NCBI GenBank assembly: GCA_003222455.1
Contig: QHWF01000649.1
Coordinates: forward strand, 1-6,172
Direction of reading: 5' to 3'
From: Acidobacteriota bacterium
GTDB taxonomy: Bacteria > Acidobacteriota > Vicinamibacteria > Vicinamibacterales > CAVVIG01
Length of the DNA: 6,172 nucleotides
Below are positions 4,851 to 6,172 of this stretch, in pieces; positions within the stretch are counted from its first letter, which is position 1; each line of letters starts with the position of its first letter. The translations under genes and the position numbers were made by a program. A model generated the notes under the pieces. The model was not told the origin of the DNA. It did not search any database and saw nothing but the letters and a program-made list of their open reading frames with translations.

Positions 4851-6090
4851 CGAACCGGCCGAAACGGCCACCTTCACCGTCCTCGCCGGGATCAGCCTGT
4901 CCCATCTGCTGAACGACACCATCCAATCGCTGATTCCAGCCATCTACCCGATGCTGAAAGCGTCGTTTGCGTTGACCTTTGCGCAGGTGGGCCTGATGAC
5001 GTTGACGCTGCAGTTGACGGCGTCCCTGCTGCAGCCGCTGGTGGGGCTATACACCGATCGGCGGCCGATGCCGTACTCGCTCGTCATCGGGATGACCTTT
5101 TCGCTGGCCGGTCTGCTGCTGCTGGCGGCGGCGGCCACGTATGGGGTGGTACTCATCGCCGCGGGACTGATGGGGATCGGCTCGTCGATCTTCCACCCCG
5201 AGTCGTCGCGCATCGCCCGGATGGCCTCCGGCGGCCGGCACGGCTTCGCGCAGTCGCTGTTCCAGGTCGGCGGCAACCTGGGCTCTTCCTTCGGCCCGCT
5301 GCTCGCCGCTTTCCTGGTCTTGCCGCGCGGGCAGTCGAGCATCGCCTGGTGCTCGCTCCTGGCGCTGGTCGCGATCGTCGTCCTCTGGCGGATCGGCGGC
5401 TGGTCGCGGCAACGACGACGGCCGGCCACCGGGGTGTCGTCGGCAGACCGCGTCGCGCCGGCGGCGGTCCCGAAACGCCGGATCGGCTGGTCGCTGGCGA
5501 TTCTGGGCGCGCTGATCTTTTCGAAATATTTCTATCTGGCGGGTCTGCACAGCTACTACATGTTCTATTTGATCAGCAAGTTCCACGTGGGCGTGCAAAC
5601 CGCGCAGATCGATCTGTTCATCTTTCTCGCCGCCGTCGCGGCGGGCACGATCCTCGGCGGCCCGGTCGGCGATCGCGTGGGTCCGAAATATGTGATTTGG
5701 GGCTCGATTCTGGGCGTGCTGCCGTTTACCTTGCTGCTGCCGCACGCGAGCCTGTTCTGGACGCCGATCCTGACGGTGGTGATCGGGCTGATCCTCGCAT
5801 CCGCGTTTTCAGCCATCGTCGTCTACGCGCAGGAGCTGATTCCGGGACGCGTCGGGCTCATCTCCGGCATCTTTTTCGGATTTGCCTTCGGGATGGGTGG
5901 ACTCGGCGCGGCGTTGCTCGGCCAGCTCGCCGATCGCATCGGCATCGAGGCCGTTTATCGCGTCTGCGCGTTCCTGCCGGCCATCGGCGTGCTAGCGGCG
6001 TTTCTGCCAGACCAGAGGATCATCGCTGGCATTCGCACCCGCGCGAGTGCTACCACGGAGGACGCGGAGGACGCGGAGGTTCAATCCTGA
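4843..6090 (+). CDS. fsr: MFS exporter, fosmidomycin-resistance (Fsr) type
   Basis: This is an inner-membrane drug:H+ antiporter-type transporter of the major facilitator superfamily; the E. coli relative Fsr exports fosmidomycin. Hallmarks downstream of ATG 4951 are GLYTDRRP (loop 2-3), the family signature FHPESSRIARMASGGRHGFAQSLFQVGGNLGSS across the region after TM3, a basic central loop (about QRRRP to PKRR), and a second loop GGPVGDRVGPK. About 11-12 hydrophobic segments are visible. Family homology clearly continues upstream of ATG 4951: in frame one reads TFTVLAGISLSHLLND and TIQSLIPAIYP, the normal first helix. No ATG, GTG or TTG exists between the stop at 4807 and 4951. I place the start tentatively at CTG 4843 (415 aa; E. 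coli Fsr is 406), with CTG 4813 as the other option. The first canonical start is 4951 (379 aa). The last 12 residues (TTEDAEDAEVQS) and the stop are encoded in a repeat. The substrate in this host is unknown. Confidence 0.88.
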   Translation: MKSEPAETATFTVLAGISLSHLLNDTIQSLIPAIYPMLKASFALTFAQVGLMTLTLQLTASLLQPLVGLYTDRRPMPYSLVIGMTFSLAGLLLLAAAATYGVVLIAAGLMGIGSSIFHPESSRIARMASGGRHGFAQSLFQVGGNLGSSFGPLLAAFLVLPRGQSSIAWCSLLALVAIVVLWRIGGWSRQRRRPATGVSSADRVAPAAVPKRRIGWSLAILGALIFSKYFYLAGLHSYYMFYLISKFHVGVQTAQIDLFIFLAAVAAGTILGGPVGDRVGPKYVIWGSILGVLPFTLLLPHASLFWTPILTVVIGLILASAFSAIVVYAQELIPGRVGLISGIFFGFAFGMGGLGAALLGQLADRIGIEAVYRVCAFLPAIGVLAAFLPDQRIIAGIRTRASATTEDAEDAEVQS

Positions 6091-6136
6091 AAGACAACAG
6101 GATTCTTCCTCCTGTCCTCCTGCGTCCTCCGCGGTG
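6052..6136. repeat. Hairpin of 9-bp 'acgcggagg' units overlapping the exporter 3' end
   Basis: The left arm (6052-6079) has units cacggagg, acgcggagg and acgcggagg. The right arm (6108-6136) has tcctcctg/tgcgtcctccgcggt. Bases 6052-6066 are complementary to 6121-6135 at 13 of 15 positions, and the inner parts pair with small bulges. The centre forms a 7-bp stem, aatcctg (6083-6089) with caggatt (6098-6104), around an 8-base loop. The exporter stop TGA (6088-6090) lies at that loop. The hairpin could serve as a transcript end structure, but it lacks a T run. Downstream 6137-6172 shows nothing I can name. Confidence 0.85.
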
Positions 6137-6172
6137 GGGATTATCAGCGTCAAACCTCTTACCACAGCACCT

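Noticed and set aside
6049..6090. Acidic C-terminal tail of the exporter as a functional motif
   Set aside because: It is exactly the translation of the tandem 9-base repeat units, so a selected protein motif is not needed to explain it.
1..6172. tRNA, rRNA, riboswitch or transposase genes
   Set aside because: I looked for cloverleaf-like patterns, conserved rRNA blocks and transposase motifs and saw none.

Overview
This is a high-GC bacterial window. All six genes I can support lie on the + strand. The gene style, the GC content and the density of short hairpin-forming repeats between genes suggest an Acidobacteriota genome, possibly of the Vicinamibacteria type. That placement is inference: there is no rRNA or marker gene here to prove it.

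Layout. (1) 118-1002 is a ferrochelatase of the Bacillus HemH/CpfC type. (2) 1157-2587 is a FAD-dependent protoporphyrinogen/coproporphyrinogen oxidase (HemY type). Together they form the end of a heme biosynthesis cluster. (3) 2588-2960 is a patchwork with no intact gene. It holds a tandem repeat over the hemY stop, a three-hairpin REP-like element, a decayed second copy of the last ~50 bases of hemY, and another cluster of GC-rich inverted repeats. (4) 2814-3311 is an O-methyltransferase whose N-terminal half, including the SAM-binding glycine loop, is missing and replaced by translated repeat sequence. It overlaps by 4 bases (5) an intact arginase at 3308-4219. (6) 4241-4708 is an unrecognised gene that looks like the C-terminal part of a longer protein. 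(7) About 4843-6090 is a fosmidomycin-resistance-type MFS exporter whose conserved N-terminus runs upstream of its first ATG to the edge of an AT-rich hairpin repeat.

How the genes work together. The two heme genes act in the last steps of heme synthesis: ring oxidation and iron insertion. Arginase (arginine to ornithine plus urea) and the exporter have no evident link to heme or to each other. The methyltransferase remnant was probably once co-translated with arginase.

The most interesting signal is the repeats. At least seven separate repeat or hairpin elements occur in 6.2 kb. Four of them (1-70, 1031-1100, 4715-4850, 6052-6136) share one architecture, short tandem units of about 7-9 bases in one arm and their complement in the other, but each uses a different unit sequence. 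The gene ends nearest these elements are damaged: one exporter lacks a normal start and takes its last residues and stop from a repeat, two genes lack their 5' parts, and one 3' end is duplicated. This points to repeat-linked rearrangement.
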